A stretch of 48,507 nucleotides of DNA. Source: Flavobacterium sp. (GTDB lineage Bacteria > Bacteroidota > Bacteroidia > Flavobacteriales > Flavobacteriaceae). The first letter of the stretch is position 1. Every line of letters begins with the position of its first letter. Below, in pieces: positions 31,463 to 40,158 of this stretch. Below the pieces are notes generated by a model, which worked only from the letters and a program-made list of their open reading frames with translations, searched no databases and had not been told where the DNA came from. The DNA lies in the NCBI GenBank assembly GCA_014378065.1, contig JACMOK010000133.1, positions 1 to 48,507 of the forward strand, given 5' to 3'. Made by a program: the position numbers and the translations under genes.

Positions 31463-33532
31463 ATGGTAAAGGCAGTATTAAATAGAATTTCAATACGAAC
31501 CTCGTTCCTGTTGCTGTTTTTATTAACCACCACTTTATCCATTTATTCTCAGAATTTTACAGATACCAATTTACCTATTGTACTTATAACTACAGGTATA
31601 GATCCCAATACCAATTTGCCGTTCCCTATTTTGGACGATCCTAGAATTTTGGCGTCGATGAAAATCATTAAAAGAACTGACGGTACTAGAAATTACCTAA
31701 CCGATCAGAATACGTCAGCATTTTTAGATTACGATGGTAGAATTTCAATCGAGATTCGCGGTTCGTCCTCTCAGGATTTGCCTAAAAAAGCGTACGGATT
31801 TACAACACTTCAGGCCGACAATCTCAGCAATAACAATGTAAGTTTGCTCGGGATGCCCAGTGAAAACGACTGGATTTTAAATGCATTGGCTTTTGATCCG
31901 TCTTTAATTCGCGATTATCTTTCGTATAATCTCGCAAGACAGCTGGGCGAATATGCTACGCGAACCGAATTTTGTGAAGTTGTGCTCAATGGAGAATACG
32001 TAGGCTTGTATCTTTTACAGGAAAAAATTAAAGCCGATAAAGATCGGGTCAATATTCTTAAAATTACCACTCAAGATGTTTCTTTGCCCAACATATCGGG
32101 AGGTTACATCACCAAAACCGATAAAACCACCGGCGGTGATCCCGTGGCCTGGACCATGCCTTCTTATGTAGGTCAAAGTGATTTTATTCATGATTTACCC
32201 AAACCCGCAGATGTAACCGTGGGGCAGGATGATTACATACACGGAAAATTCACCGATTTAGCCACTAGCGCGCAAACCAATAATACAAGTTTGACTACCG
32301 GCTATCCCTCAATTATTGATGTTCCGAGTTTTATAGATTTTATGATACTCAATGAACTGTCTTCAAATGTCGATGGCTATCAACTCAGCACGTATTTTCA
32401 TCAGGACCGCAATGGCAAATTGCGAGCAGGACCTATCTGGGATTTTAATTTAACCTACGGGAATGATTTATTTGTCTACGGTTTAGACCGAAGTAAAACC
32501 AATGTCTGGCAGTTTTCAAACGGAGATAATGAAGGACCCACATTTTGGAGGGATTTATTTAATGAACCCAATTTTAAATGCTATTGGTCTAAAAGATGGA
32601 ACCAGTTGATTTTATCAGACCAGCCACTCAAACACAGTAACTTAGTGATATTGATTGACAATGCTGTAAATTATATAAGTGAAGCGACTGTTAGAGAAAA
32701 TGCGAAGTGGGGAACAATTCCAAATCATGCAGCAGAAATTTTTAATCTTAAAGTATTTTTATATTTTAGAACCAATTGGATTAGCAGCCATATCGGTTCC
32801 TTTTCTGCTTGTAATGCTGTCACGACGCCCGCGTTGGTAATTGATAAAATAAATTTTAATCCGGCAACTTCGAATAATTTCCCGGTAAGCAATGATCTGG
32901 AATTTATAGAGATCAAAAATACAGGAGCAACGACCATAAATTTAACCGGAATTTATTTTAAAGAATTGGGAATTACCTATAAATTTCCGGCAAACTCTAC
33001 CATTACGGCCAGTCAGACGCTTTATCTGGCCAGCAATTCGCAAGCGTTTCAGCTAAAATATGGGGTTACAGCTTTCGATCAGTTTACTAGAAACTTGTCA
33101 AACAGTTCTCAAAAATTAGTATTGGCGGATGCATTTGGAAATATCATCGACACTGTAGAATACCACGATAGCTCACCTTGGCCTGATGCGGATGGAAATG
33201 GGAATTATTTAAAATTGATCGATACGGCATTAGACAATAGCTTGGCTTCGAGTTGGACGGCGGCAAGTGATGAATTCTTATCCAAAGCTTTATTCCGTTC
33301 GGGTGCAAAGTGGACTGTCTATCCCAATCCGGTCGGCGATATCTTATCTATTCATGGAGATAGTCAAATTACAAAAATTAAACTGTACGACGTATTGGGT
33401 ACTTTAATGTTTGATAGCGTAGAAAATTCAGCGACTGTAACACTTGATTTTAGTCGGTTTCCAAGAGGTGTTTATTTTTTAGTTGTTACTGATGATAACG
33501 AATCGGTTTACAAAAAAATCATCAAGAATTAA
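31463..33532 (+). CDS. CotH-family protein with lamin-tail domain, T9SS cargo
   Basis: This 689-residue exported protein has a signal peptide (about 1-29, ending IYS before QNFTD). A CotH kinase-like domain spans about 40-440: EIRGSSSQDLPKKAYGFTT, NDWILNALAFDPSLIRDYLS, VVLNGEYVGLYLLQEKIKAD and the metal-site-like GPIWDFNLTYGND. A lamin-tail (LTD) beta-sandwich follows (about 460-590: NDLEFIEIKNTGATTINLTG, LYLASNSQAFQLKYG). The T9SS type A sorting domain ends the protein (WTVYPNPVGDILSIHGD ... GVYFLVV). CotH kinases phosphorylate spore coat proteins in Bacillus; Bacteroidota homologs are surface proteins with unproven activity. The potassium channel starts 11 nt downstream. Confidence 0.9.
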   Translation: MVKAVLNRISIRTSFLLLFLLTTTLSIYSQNFTDTNLPIVLITTGIDPNTNLPFPILDDPRILASMKIIKRTDGTRNYLTDQNTSAFLDYDGRISIEIRGSSSQDLPKKAYGFTTLQADNLSNNNVSLLGMPSENDWILNALAFDPSLIRDYLSYNLARQLGEYATRTEFCEVVLNGEYVGLYLLQEKIKADKDRVNILKITTQDVSLPNISGGYITKTDKTTGGDPVAWTMPSYVGQSDFIHDLPKPADVTVGQDDYIHGKFTDLATSAQTNNTSLTTGYPSIIDVPSFIDFMILNELSSNVDGYQLSTYFHQDRNGKLRAGPIWDFNLTYGNDLFVYGLDRSKTNVWQFSNGDNEGPTFWRDLFNEPNFKCYWSKRWNQLILSDQPLKHSNLVILIDNAVNYISEATVRENAKWGTIPNHAAEIFNLKVFLYFRTNWISSHIGSFSACNAVTTPALVIDKINFNPATSNNFPVSNDLEFIEIKNTGATTINLTGIYFKELGITYKFPANSTITASQTLYLASNSQAFQLKYGVTAFDQFTRNLSNSSQKLVLADAFGNIIDTVEYHDSSPWPDADGNGNYLKLIDTALDNSLASSWTAASDEFLSKALFRSGAKWTVYPNPVGDILSIHGDSQITKIKLYDVLGTLMFDSVENSATVTLDFSRFPRGVYFLVVTDDNESVYKKIIKN

Positions 33533-33542
33533 ATTCACTCAG

Positions 33543-34505
33543 ATGGCGTTCCCAAACAATATTAATGCAAAGGCAAAAGTTGAAATTAATTCTGGATTTG
33601 GAACCAATGCCAATAATTATGGAGGGCGGTTTATAAACAAGGACGGTTCGGCTAACATTGAAAAAAGAGGTATACACTTTTTGAACCGCATCAGTTGGTA
33701 CCATACGATGATTGCCATGCCCCGATGGAAATTTTTAGGAATTTTAATTGCTTTTTATATCGGAGTCAACTTTTTTTTTGCGGGTATTTATTATTTTATA
33801 GGAATACAATACCTTGCTGGAATTGATCCAATGGGTTCTGAATGGGTAAAATTCGGAAAGGCTTATTTCTTTAGTGCGCAGACTTTTACAACAGTGGGTT
33901 ACGGTCATATCAGCCCAAATGGTTTTCTTACAAGCGCTTTATCTGCAGCTGAAGCTCTAACTGGATTGTTGAGTTTTGCCATTGCGACGGGTTTATTCTT
34001 TGGAAGGTTCAGCAAACCTACCGCTTTTTTAAAATTTTCACATCACGCTTTAATTTCCCCATACAAAAACAAAACTGCCTTGATGTTGCGATTGGCGCCT
34101 TACAAGAATACCCGACTAACCGATGCGGAAGCAAAAATAACGTTGGGAATGACTATTGAAGAGAATGGTACAAAAGCCAATAAATTTTATACTTTAGAAT
34201 TGGAAATGCAGCAAATCAACTCGTTAAACCTGAGTTGGACATTGGTTCATCCTATTAATGTAAACAGTCCGCTTTATAAACTTACAGAGGAAGATTTTAG
34301 AAATATTGATGGCGAAGTACTCGTTTTTATCAAGGCTTTTGATGATATGTTCAGCACTACTGTTGCCGCGAGTACCTCGTATACTTTTGCTGAGTTGGTT
34401 TACGGCGCCAAATTTGAGCTGATGTATTCTGAAAACGAAGCCAATACCAAAACAATATTGCACCTTGACCGCTTAAATTCGTTTTATAAAGCCAGTTTAG
34501 AATAA
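33543..34505 (+). CDS. Inward-rectifier (KirBac-type) potassium channel
   Basis: This 320-residue tetramer-forming channel has an amphipathic slide helix (about 45-60, ISWYHTMIAMPRW), TM1 (about 63-90), and a pore helix with selectivity filter TTVGYGH (116-122). TM2 (about 133-155) is followed by the cytoplasmic immunoglobulin-like Kir domain (FGRFSKPTAFLKFSHHALIS, LMLRLAPYKNTRL, then LVHPINVNSPLYKLTEEDF). All pore elements are present. The ATG at 33543 follows the CotH stop by 10 nt; in-frame codons before it belong to the CotH gene. This spacing suggests co-transcription, though no functional link is obvious. Confidence 0.92.
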   Translation: MAFPNNINAKAKVEINSGFGTNANNYGGRFINKDGSANIEKRGIHFLNRISWYHTMIAMPRWKFLGILIAFYIGVNFFFAGIYYFIGIQYLAGIDPMGSEWVKFGKAYFFSAQTFTTVGYGHISPNGFLTSALSAAEALTGLLSFAIATGLFFGRFSKPTAFLKFSHHALISPYKNKTALMLRLAPYKNTRLTDAEAKITLGMTIEENGTKANKFYTLELEMQQINSLNLSWTLVHPINVNSPLYKLTEEDFRNIDGEVLVFIKAFDDMFSTTVAASTSYTFAELVYGAKFELMYSENEANTKTILHLDRLNSFYKASLE

Positions 34506-34531
34506 ATAGCTCCAAAAAAAGAAGTTTTTTT

Positions 34532-35071
34532 TTATTTTACAGTATATTCCGTTTTAACATTTACTTTATTGGAAACTTTGCTTTTAACCATTGAAGGAAT
34601 GGCGATAGCGTAATCGTCGGCATTTACATAAAAATCGGAAATTATTTCTATACCACTTTCTACTTTTTTGATTTTTGCGGTCATGCTAATTTCTTTTGAT
34701 TTTCCGTGCATTTCCAATTTACCTTTTATTGTATATTCTTTAGCGGTCGCTGTTAAAACTGATACATCAAAATTATCGATTTTTCCTTTAAAAATGGCTT
34801 TTGGATAGGAGTCGCTTTCGACGTAATTTTCATTAAAGTGTTCTTCCATCAAAGCGAGTTTAAAACGAAATCCTTTCATCAATGCGAGTGTAGCAATTTC
34901 TCCTGTCTTGGAATTTAGCACACAGGTGACGCCATCATTTTTTGCTTTCACTTCTTCAAAAGCGGGAACAGAAGCTTCAAACGTAATTTTGCCTGTTTTG
35001 GTGATCATTTTATCCTGTGCGAATGTTGCCAGCGCAACAAACAGTAAGCTTAATAAGAATCCTTGTTTCAT
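34532..35071 (-). CDS. YceI-family periplasmic lipid-binding protein
   Basis: This protein of about 179 residues has a signal peptide (MKQGFLLSLLFVALATFA before QDKMI) and a lipocalin-like YceI barrel: GKITFEASVPAFEEVKAKND, LMKGFRFKLALMEEHFNENY, SYPKAIFKGKIDNF and the closing MTAKIKKVESGIEIISDFYV. YceI barrels bind isoprenoids or fatty acids. Its start lies 7 nt after the stop of the CxxCH lipoprotein gene, so they are one transcription unit. It is part of the cytochrome-related locus at 34.5-39.7 kb. Confidence 0.88.
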   Translation of the reverse strand: MKQGFLLSLLFVALATFAQDKMITKTGKITFEASVPAFEEVKAKNDGVTCVLNSKTGEIATLALMKGFRFKLALMEEHFNENYVESDSYPKAIFKGKIDNFDVSVLTATAKEYTIKGKLEMHGKSKEISMTAKIKKVESGIEIISDFYVNADDYAIAIPSMVKSKVSNKVNVKTEYTVK

Positions 35072-35078
35072 CATGTTT

Positions 35079-35447
35079 TTATTGTTGTAAGCCTTCGGTG
35101 TTCCATCTGACGATCAGATCAATATTTGTTTGTGGCATTCGTGGCCCTCCATTGGGCATCAAACCTGGTTGACCATTTTGGCGCGATATTCTGTCCAAAA
35201 GACCTCGATTTTCAATAGCAGTTTTTACGTTATCGTAAGTGGTTAATGGCATTGGCGCACCATTTACTGGAACATTGGCGTGACATGTAATACAATTATT
35301 ATCAATAATTGCTTTGACGCGGCTTGTATAAGTGACATTTCCTATCGCTATTGGCTCAGTTAAATCTGATGTACTATCATTAACGCAGCTAATGGTTAAA
35401 AAAGCAACTGATATTGAAATTACACCTTTTTTCAAATTCATTTTCAT
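35079..35447 (-). CDS. Small lipoprotein with one c-type heme motif
   Basis: This protein of about 122 residues has a lipobox (AFLTISC). The single heme-binding motif NNCITCHANVP is followed by a helix-rich segment (PLTTYDNVKTAIENRGLLDR) and the distal Met region GLMPNGGPRMPQ. The spacing resembles planctomycete-type or 'cytochrome C domain' proteins. As a lipoprotein it would carry electrons at the periplasmic face of a membrane. The ATG at 35447 (or 35441) fits the signal peptide; upstream in-frame codons are not signal-like. It is co-transcribed with the downstream yceI-like gene and divergent from the OB-fold gene. Confidence 0.82.
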   Translation of the reverse strand: MKMNLKKGVISISVAFLTISCVNDSTSDLTEPIAIGNVTYTSRVKAIIDNNCITCHANVPVNGAPMPLTTYDNVKTAIENRGLLDRISRQNGQPGLMPNGGPRMPQTNIDLIVRWNTEGLQQ

Positions 35448-35504
35448 AGTTTTATTCAAAATTAAATAATTAAAGTCATATAAATGCAAACAAAAAATAA
35501 TAAT

Positions 35505-35512
35505 TAAATTTG
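35505..35512 (+). promoter_or_regulatory. Candidate -7 element (TAAATTTG) of the OB-fold gene
   Basis: TAAATTTG matches TAnnTTTG and lies 19 nt before the ATG at 35532. The -33 element is not clear. Confidence 0.4.
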
Positions 35513-35531
35513 TAATCTAAATTCTATAAAG

Positions 35532-35921
35532 ATGAGAAAAAAAGTAATGATTGTGTTGGCATTTTTAATTGTTGTTGGCGTTGGCTTGTATTTATACCTG
35601 TTCAAAAATCACCGCGATATTTCTTCTGAATCTGCAGATTACAAGCTATCCGTAAAGGAGTTACAACAACAATTTGCAGAGAACGATACGCTGGCCAATA
35701 AAAAATACGCCGACAAGACTATTGAAGTATACGGTAAAATTACTGACATAGATTTGCCAAGTCATACCGTTACAATAGATGAGAAATTATCTGCAGTTTT
35801 TAGGGATTCTGTTTTAGATCATCTTGCTGTAGAAAAACAGACTTTAATTAAGGGTCGTTTTGTAGGGTACGATGACTTGCTGGAAGAATTTAAAATGGAT
35901 CAGGTCTCATTATCAGAATAA
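35532..35921 (+). CDS. OB-fold (tRNA_anti-like) exported protein
   Basis: This 129-residue protein has an N-terminal membrane anchor (about 5-24, MIVLAFLIVVGVGLYLYLF). A single OB-fold follows (SVKELQQQFAENDTLANKKY, ADKTIEVYGKITDIDL, HTVTIDEKLSAVFRDS, LIKGRFVGYDDLLEEFKMD). This is the tRNA_anti-like family found in Bacteroidota and is not a demonstrated nucleic-acid binder here, because it faces the periplasm. It sits between the divergent heme lipoprotein and the DUF5777 gene, a combination I recall as recurrent. Confidence 0.8.
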   Translation: MRKKVMIVLAFLIVVGVGLYLYLFKNHRDISSESADYKLSVKELQQQFAENDTLANKKYADKTIEVYGKITDIDLPSHTVTIDEKLSAVFRDSVLDHLAVEKQTLIKGRFVGYDDLLEEFKMDQVSLSE

Positions 35922-35948
35922 TTTTTTTACGAAAGTGGCTTTTATAAT

Positions 35949-35956
35949 TACATTTG
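35949..35956 (+). promoter_or_regulatory. Candidate -7 element (TACATTTG) of the DUF5777 gene
   Basis: TACATTTG fits TAnnTTTG, with a T7 run about 20 nt upstream at the -33 position. The leader would be about 65 nt. Confidence 0.45.
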
Positions 35957-36028
35957 TAAACCGACTTTAGTTCTTAGTCGTATGTACAAATAAACAAACA
36001 AATCAACCCCGCATTTTAATTAAATTTT

Positions 36029-36868
36029 ATGAAAAAAATAGTTGCTCTTTTTTTACTTCTTCCTTTTTTAAGCTTCTCGCAAGATGATCTGTTGGCTGGC
36101 TTAGACAGTGTTCCAAAAAATCAAAAAGTAGAATCGGCCTTTAAGGCGATTAAGATTATCAATATTGAATCGACCAAAGTGGCTGGCAAAGGCGACTTGT
36201 ATTTTATAGTGGCGCACAGATTTAGTTCAGTTAAAGATGGCTTCGAAGGTTTTTACGGTTTAGACAACGCTGTTACCCAGATAAAATTTTTGTACGGATT
36301 AACGAATTGGTTGACGCTAGGAGCAGCCAGAAGCGAGCAGGCTTATGATTTTTCTGCGAAATATAGGTTACAATCGCAAATCGAAAACGGATTTCCGGTT
36401 ACCATTGTAGCATTTAATAGTTTGGCATTTAACAATACTTTGAAAGAAAGTAATCTGCCGAAGTTGAAATTTGAAGATCGCATGACTTATGTCTCTCAAA
36501 TTTTGATTTCTAGAAAGATTTCTCAGAAATTGTCACTAGAATTGGCTCCGACTTATTTTCATGAAAATTTTGTTGAAAATGATTTTCAAGACAATTCACA
36601 ATATGCGATTGGGCTGGGAGGCAGGTTCAAATTAACCAAAAGGTTGTCAATTAATATGGATTATGCTGCACATTTAAATAGAGCCGCCAACTCTATTTAT
36701 AAAAATCCGCTATCTGTGGGCGTTGATATCGAAACTGGAGGACACGTTTTTCAAATGCATTTCACCAGTTCTCAAGGGATTCACGAAGCAGGATATTTAG
36801 GTCATACCACCGGAGACTGGACAAAAGGAGATGTTTTCTTTGGCTTCAACCTTTCTAGAGTTTTTTAG
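36029..36868 (+). CDS. DUF5777 family outer-membrane beta-barrel protein
   Basis: This 279-residue protein has a signal peptide (residues 1-17, LSFS before QDDLL). The barrel carries family-like stretches AFKAIKIINIESTKVAGKGD, LYFIVAHRFSSVKDGFEGFY, GLTNWLTLGAARS and the end GDVFFGFNLSRVF with terminal Phe. It is predicted to sit in the outer membrane. DUF5777 genes often neighbour YceI and cytochrome genes, as here. The substrate is unknown. Confidence 0.85.
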   Translation: MKKIVALFLLLPFLSFSQDDLLAGLDSVPKNQKVESAFKAIKIINIESTKVAGKGDLYFIVAHRFSSVKDGFEGFYGLDNAVTQIKFLYGLTNWLTLGAARSEQAYDFSAKYRLQSQIENGFPVTIVAFNSLAFNNTLKESNLPKLKFEDRMTYVSQILISRKISQKLSLELAPTYFHENFVENDFQDNSQYAIGLGGRFKLTKRLSINMDYAAHLNRAANSIYKNPLSVGVDIETGGHVFQMHFTSSQGIHEAGYLGHTTGDWTKGDVFFGFNLSRVF

Positions 36869-36883
36869 TTAGTTATTGTGCAT

Positions 36884-36918
36884 AAAAAAACCTGTCTTGA
36901 GAAAGACAGGTTTTTTTT
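36884..36918. terminator. Bidirectional terminator between DUF5777 and FG-GAP/ASPIC genes
   Basis: A 14-bp perfect stem (AAAAAACCTGTCTT / AAGACAGGTTTTTT) with a GAGA loop can terminate both converging transcripts. Confidence 0.92.
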
Positions 36919-36931
36919 ATGTAAAAATGTT

Positions 36932-38545
36932 TTATTTTTTTACAAATTTTTGAGTGTATTGTTTGCCTTCAGCATCTTTAAGCACTAAAACGTAAGAACC
37001 CGTTGCTAATGCTTTTACCTCGAGTGATTGGTTGGTTAGCTCAGTATTTATAATTTGTTTACCACTTAGGTCGAACACTTGCGCCGTTTTAACTACTGCC
37101 GATTTGTCATTAAAAACTACGTTTAGTACTTCATCAGCCGGGTTTGGATAAACACTACAAACGCCATTTGCTACTTGATTTACAGCTAACGGGAAACTAC
37201 CTTCTACTATTGTTAACGCCTGATTGCTTGACGGATTCATTATAGTATCTACTGTACCTGATGGCCATCTAACTACAACTTTCTCAATCGCATTTGCGGT
37301 ACCAATACCGAAATGTGTATTCAAGGAACTCATATGGCTAAATCCTTGTCCGCTTCTAACTTCACGAATTTGTTTGCCCCAAGTTCCGTAAATTTCTACT
37401 CTCGCGCCAATTCCATTTCTATTACTTTCAATGCCTTGAAGTTGTACTTTTAACCATTTGTTTGGATTTCCGCTGTTGTAATAAACTTTATTTCCAGTTT
37501 GAACATCCAGAAAACCGTCATTGTTCAAGTCGCCTATTGCACCTTCGCTAAATGGCAAATCATATCCCGTAAAAGTCATGTTGCCATTATTCATGTACAA
37601 CTCTTTTCCATTTTGCCAAAGAAAATCTACAAATCCATCATTATTAAAATCAGCGGCTTGAATTTCCCATGAACCTACTTGGGCTGCAATGCCAGTAGTT
37701 GCATAGATATCCGTAAAAGTTCCATCTCCATTATTGCGATACATTCTATTTTGATCAGAGATATTAGAAAGTAAGAAATCTAAATCGCCATCATTGTCAA
37801 AATCTTCTACGGCTGTCGACCACGATTGCGCGTGATCATCTACACCAGCTAAGGGCGCTACATCCGTAAAAGTTCCGTCGCCATTATTTCTGTACAAAAG
37901 ATTGATTCTTTTCGGATCGTTTACATCAGCACCACCTCGGCATTTGGCTTCATACATGTCCATATCGCCATCATTGTCATAGTCTATCCATATCGTTGCA
38001 TAATTACCACCCTCGCTGCTGGTTGGGAAAAGACTGTAATCGAACACTAAATTTCCAGCGCCGTCATTTCTGTAAGGGTGACTTTGATTTACGTCGTGAC
38101 AGGCCCAGAGATCTAAATTCCCGTCGTTATTAATATCGATAAAATTCGTTCTTTGGGTAAAAATATTTTGAGGGTAGGCAATTATAGAATAGTTGCTGCC
38201 GGTGTCGTCTGCTTTTAAAACAGTAACCCGACTTCCGTTGCCTAAAGCCAAGTCATTAAAGCCGTTTCGGTCATAATCGCCAGAGGCTATGCTCCAATCT
38301 GGGATATTGACTGCTGTTGCAAAAGGTATGATGCTGGTGTCAAATCCGCCAATGGTTTTTTGTTTGTATATGGTCATTTGATTTGACTGCACCGTCACAA
38401 TATCATCTAGAAAGTCATTATTCATATCCGCTACGCAGCAGATAGACGAATTTCCGCCAAAAGTTTGAGAAGTAAAAGTAATTCCTTGGGCACTCAGAAA
38501 AGAGCTGCTACCCAAAAAAATAAACATAAAATAGTAATTTTTCAT
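36932..38545 (-). CDS. FG-GAP/VCBS and ASPIC-UnbV surface protein, T9SS cargo
   Basis: This 537-residue protein has a signal peptide (about 1-19, FLSA before QGITF). At least six FG-GAP/VCBS units carry Ca-binding loops (DYDRNGFNDL, DINNDGNLDL, DYDNDGDMDM, DFDNDGDLDF, DFNNDGFVDF, DLNNDGFLDV). They form an integrin-like propeller to about residue 345. An ASPIC/UnbV domain follows (GIGARVEIYG to VVRWPSGTVDTI, about 370-440). The type A T9SS sorting domain ends it (CSVYPNPADEVLNVVFNDKS ... GSYVLVL). This CRTAC1-like architecture suggests an adhesion or scaffold protein at the surface. It starts 32 nt after the diheme lipoprotein gene. Confidence 0.9.
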   Translation of the reverse strand: MKNYYFMFIFLGSSSFLSAQGITFTSQTFGGNSSICCVADMNNDFLDDIVTVQSNQMTIYKQKTIGGFDTSIIPFATAVNIPDWSIASGDYDRNGFNDLALGNGSRVTVLKADDTGSNYSIIAYPQNIFTQRTNFIDINNDGNLDLWACHDVNQSHPYRNDGAGNLVFDYSLFPTSSEGGNYATIWIDYDNDGDMDMYEAKCRGGADVNDPKRINLLYRNNGDGTFTDVAPLAGVDDHAQSWSTAVEDFDNDGDLDFLLSNISDQNRMYRNNGDGTFTDIYATTGIAAQVGSWEIQAADFNNDGFVDFLWQNGKELYMNNGNMTFTGYDLPFSEGAIGDLNNDGFLDVQTGNKVYYNSGNPNKWLKVQLQGIESNRNGIGARVEIYGTWGKQIREVRSGQGFSHMSSLNTHFGIGTANAIEKVVVRWPSGTVDTIMNPSSNQALTIVEGSFPLAVNQVANGVCSVYPNPADEVLNVVFNDKSAVVKTAQVFDLSGKQIINTELTNQSLEVKALATGSYVLVLKDAEGKQYTQKFVKK

Positions 38546-38577
38546 AATGGTTAATTTAGTTGTTGATTAATTATTTT

Positions 38578-39717
38578 TTATTGGCACGGATTAGGCAAAG
38601 AATTGATCCAGTCTCTAATTAACTGTACGCCCTCTTCGTGTATTAAAGTTCTTCCGATAATTGGCATCATAACGGCTCCTTCTGTCGAATTTAATCTGTA
38701 GATTAGCTCTGAGTGTTCTGAATTTCCGGCATTAATTATATATGGATTGTCCTCAATGGTAAATAAGGGAACCAGGCAAACGCCAAACAAATTCATATCG
38801 GTATTGCTAAAGTTGAACCGCTGGGCCACATAATCACAATGTCCGCCGTCGCGATGACAGTGAGCACAATTGATATCAATGTAAGAACGGGCTCTCAACG
38901 CTAACGATTTATTGGTGTCTTTCCAATCTACGGTGGAGTAAATGGAACTGGTAGCGGGTAAACTGCTGTCAATGTAACCTACTGACTTCCAGCGCTGCAA
39001 TTGGTTTTTATACACATTACCATAATTGTATACAGTATTGAGATTTTGAGGTTTTGGACCAATTGGAATGCTTATTTCGCCAGTTTGATTTGGGTTAATT
39101 TTGTGGCAGGTAGTGCATTCTGTTTGCGATGGAATTTTATAAGTGGTAGATTTGGTAATATTGTTTTCTGTCCAAGTAACAGGAATAAAAATGCCATTTC
39201 CTTCAGTATCCAAATATGCCTCAGTTTGACTTTCATTCCATACGTAATCGTATAATTTCCACCCATCATTTTTTCGAATTAGCAATCTTGTTTCGATTAT
39301 TTTCGTGGTGTTCGACGGTTGTACGTTATCGTAATAAAAAGTTTTGATGAGCACCGCTCCTACAGGAAAATTCAAAACATTATCATCACCATTATAAGAT
39401 GCATGAGTTCCTTTAGGCATCCAAACAAATCTTTTCTTGTGTGCATAATCTGAAAACAGGGAACTTGCGGGTTCATAAGGCAAGACCAGATAACCGGGTT
39501 TTTGATTTCTAAGTAATCCGATAAAAAAATGGTAATCCGATAATTTTGGCAATGGTACCTGCGCCATATCAAACTTGACTGGAGCAGTGGTAACTCCACC
39601 ATCTTTTCCTGTCTCGGCATTGATGGTTATATAGTCTGAATCTTCATCATTAGAGCAAGAATGCAGCATTACTGACAAAATGAAGAGGGCACCTAGAATG
39701 AAGTAATTTTTTTTCAT
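38578..39717 (-). CDS. Diheme c-type cytochrome lipoprotein (SO2930 family)
   Basis: This protein of about 379 residues starts at the ATG 39717 (MKKNYFILGALFIL) and has a lipobox LHSC (Cys21). Two c-type heme motifs are visible, CTTCH (201-205) and CAHCH (284-288), each followed by segments with possible axial Met (TEGAVMMPIIGR near the C-terminus). The N-terminal 180 residues form a beta-rich region (KLSDYHFFIGLLRNQKPGYL, PVGAVLIKTFYYDNV) shared with the SO2930 family. It is predicted to be an electron carrier or redox enzyme in the periplasm or on the outer membrane. It is the first gene of a two-gene unit with the FG-GAP/ASPIC gene. Confidence 0.85.
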   Translation of the reverse strand: MKKNYFILGALFILSVMLHSCSNDEDSDYITINAETGKDGGVTTAPVKFDMAQVPLPKLSDYHFFIGLLRNQKPGYLVLPYEPASSLFSDYAHKKRFVWMPKGTHASYNGDDNVLNFPVGAVLIKTFYYDNVQPSNTTKIIETRLLIRKNDGWKLYDYVWNESQTEAYLDTEGNGIFIPVTWTENNITKSTTYKIPSQTECTTCHKINPNQTGEISIPIGPKPQNLNTVYNYGNVYKNQLQRWKSVGYIDSSLPATSSIYSTVDWKDTNKSLALRARSYIDINCAHCHRDGGHCDYVAQRFNFSNTDMNLFGVCLVPLFTIEDNPYIINAGNSEHSELIYRLNSTEGAVMMPIIGRTLIHEEGVQLIRDWINSLPNPCQ

Positions 39718-39917
39718 GTATTTTTTTAATAGCAAACCAAAAATAACAAAAAAATTACAACTGACATCACAATATCATAAGTATTAATAAATCATTTCGT
39801 TACGTCAAAATTTGATGGCTTTTTTGGAGTAAAAAAACGGATATTGGTTGATTTTTCAGAATTAATTTTTGAGAAAGTTATCAAAATTATTATTCCTGAT
39901 TTTTATTTTTTTACATC

Positions 39918-40156
39918 TTGAAACCAGTTCCGACAAAATTATCTAATGCTTTGAACTTCAACAATTCTCCTGCTTTAATCGGATTTTAAAGATCCAGTGT
40001 GTCAAACGAAGCTTTAACACAATAATAATCTGTAAATTTTTGAAGCGCTAGCAACTGCTATCTTATCTGATAGCGAAAAAATAAAACCGCCATGGATTTT
40101 CCACTAATCTGACAACGTGATTTTGCAGGCTGCTACCTTTCTAAATTCCCAGTCAT
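39918..40156 (-). pseudogene. Remnant of a PaaI-like hotdog thioesterase
   Basis: On the minus strand, one frame opens MTGNLER before a stop. A shifted frame gives HGGFIFSLSDKIAVASASK, which matches the active-site helix of hotdog thioesterases (HGG-IF-LAD-A-A-A). A further shifted frame gives AGELLKFKALDNFVGTGFKM, at the place of the G-L-A-A strand. Stops and at least two frameshifts make it non-functional. It lies directly downstream of the small membrane protein gene at 40159 and fills most of the 440-nt gap; the remainder to 39717 shows nothing recognisable. Confidence 0.45.
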
Positions 40157-40158
40157 GA

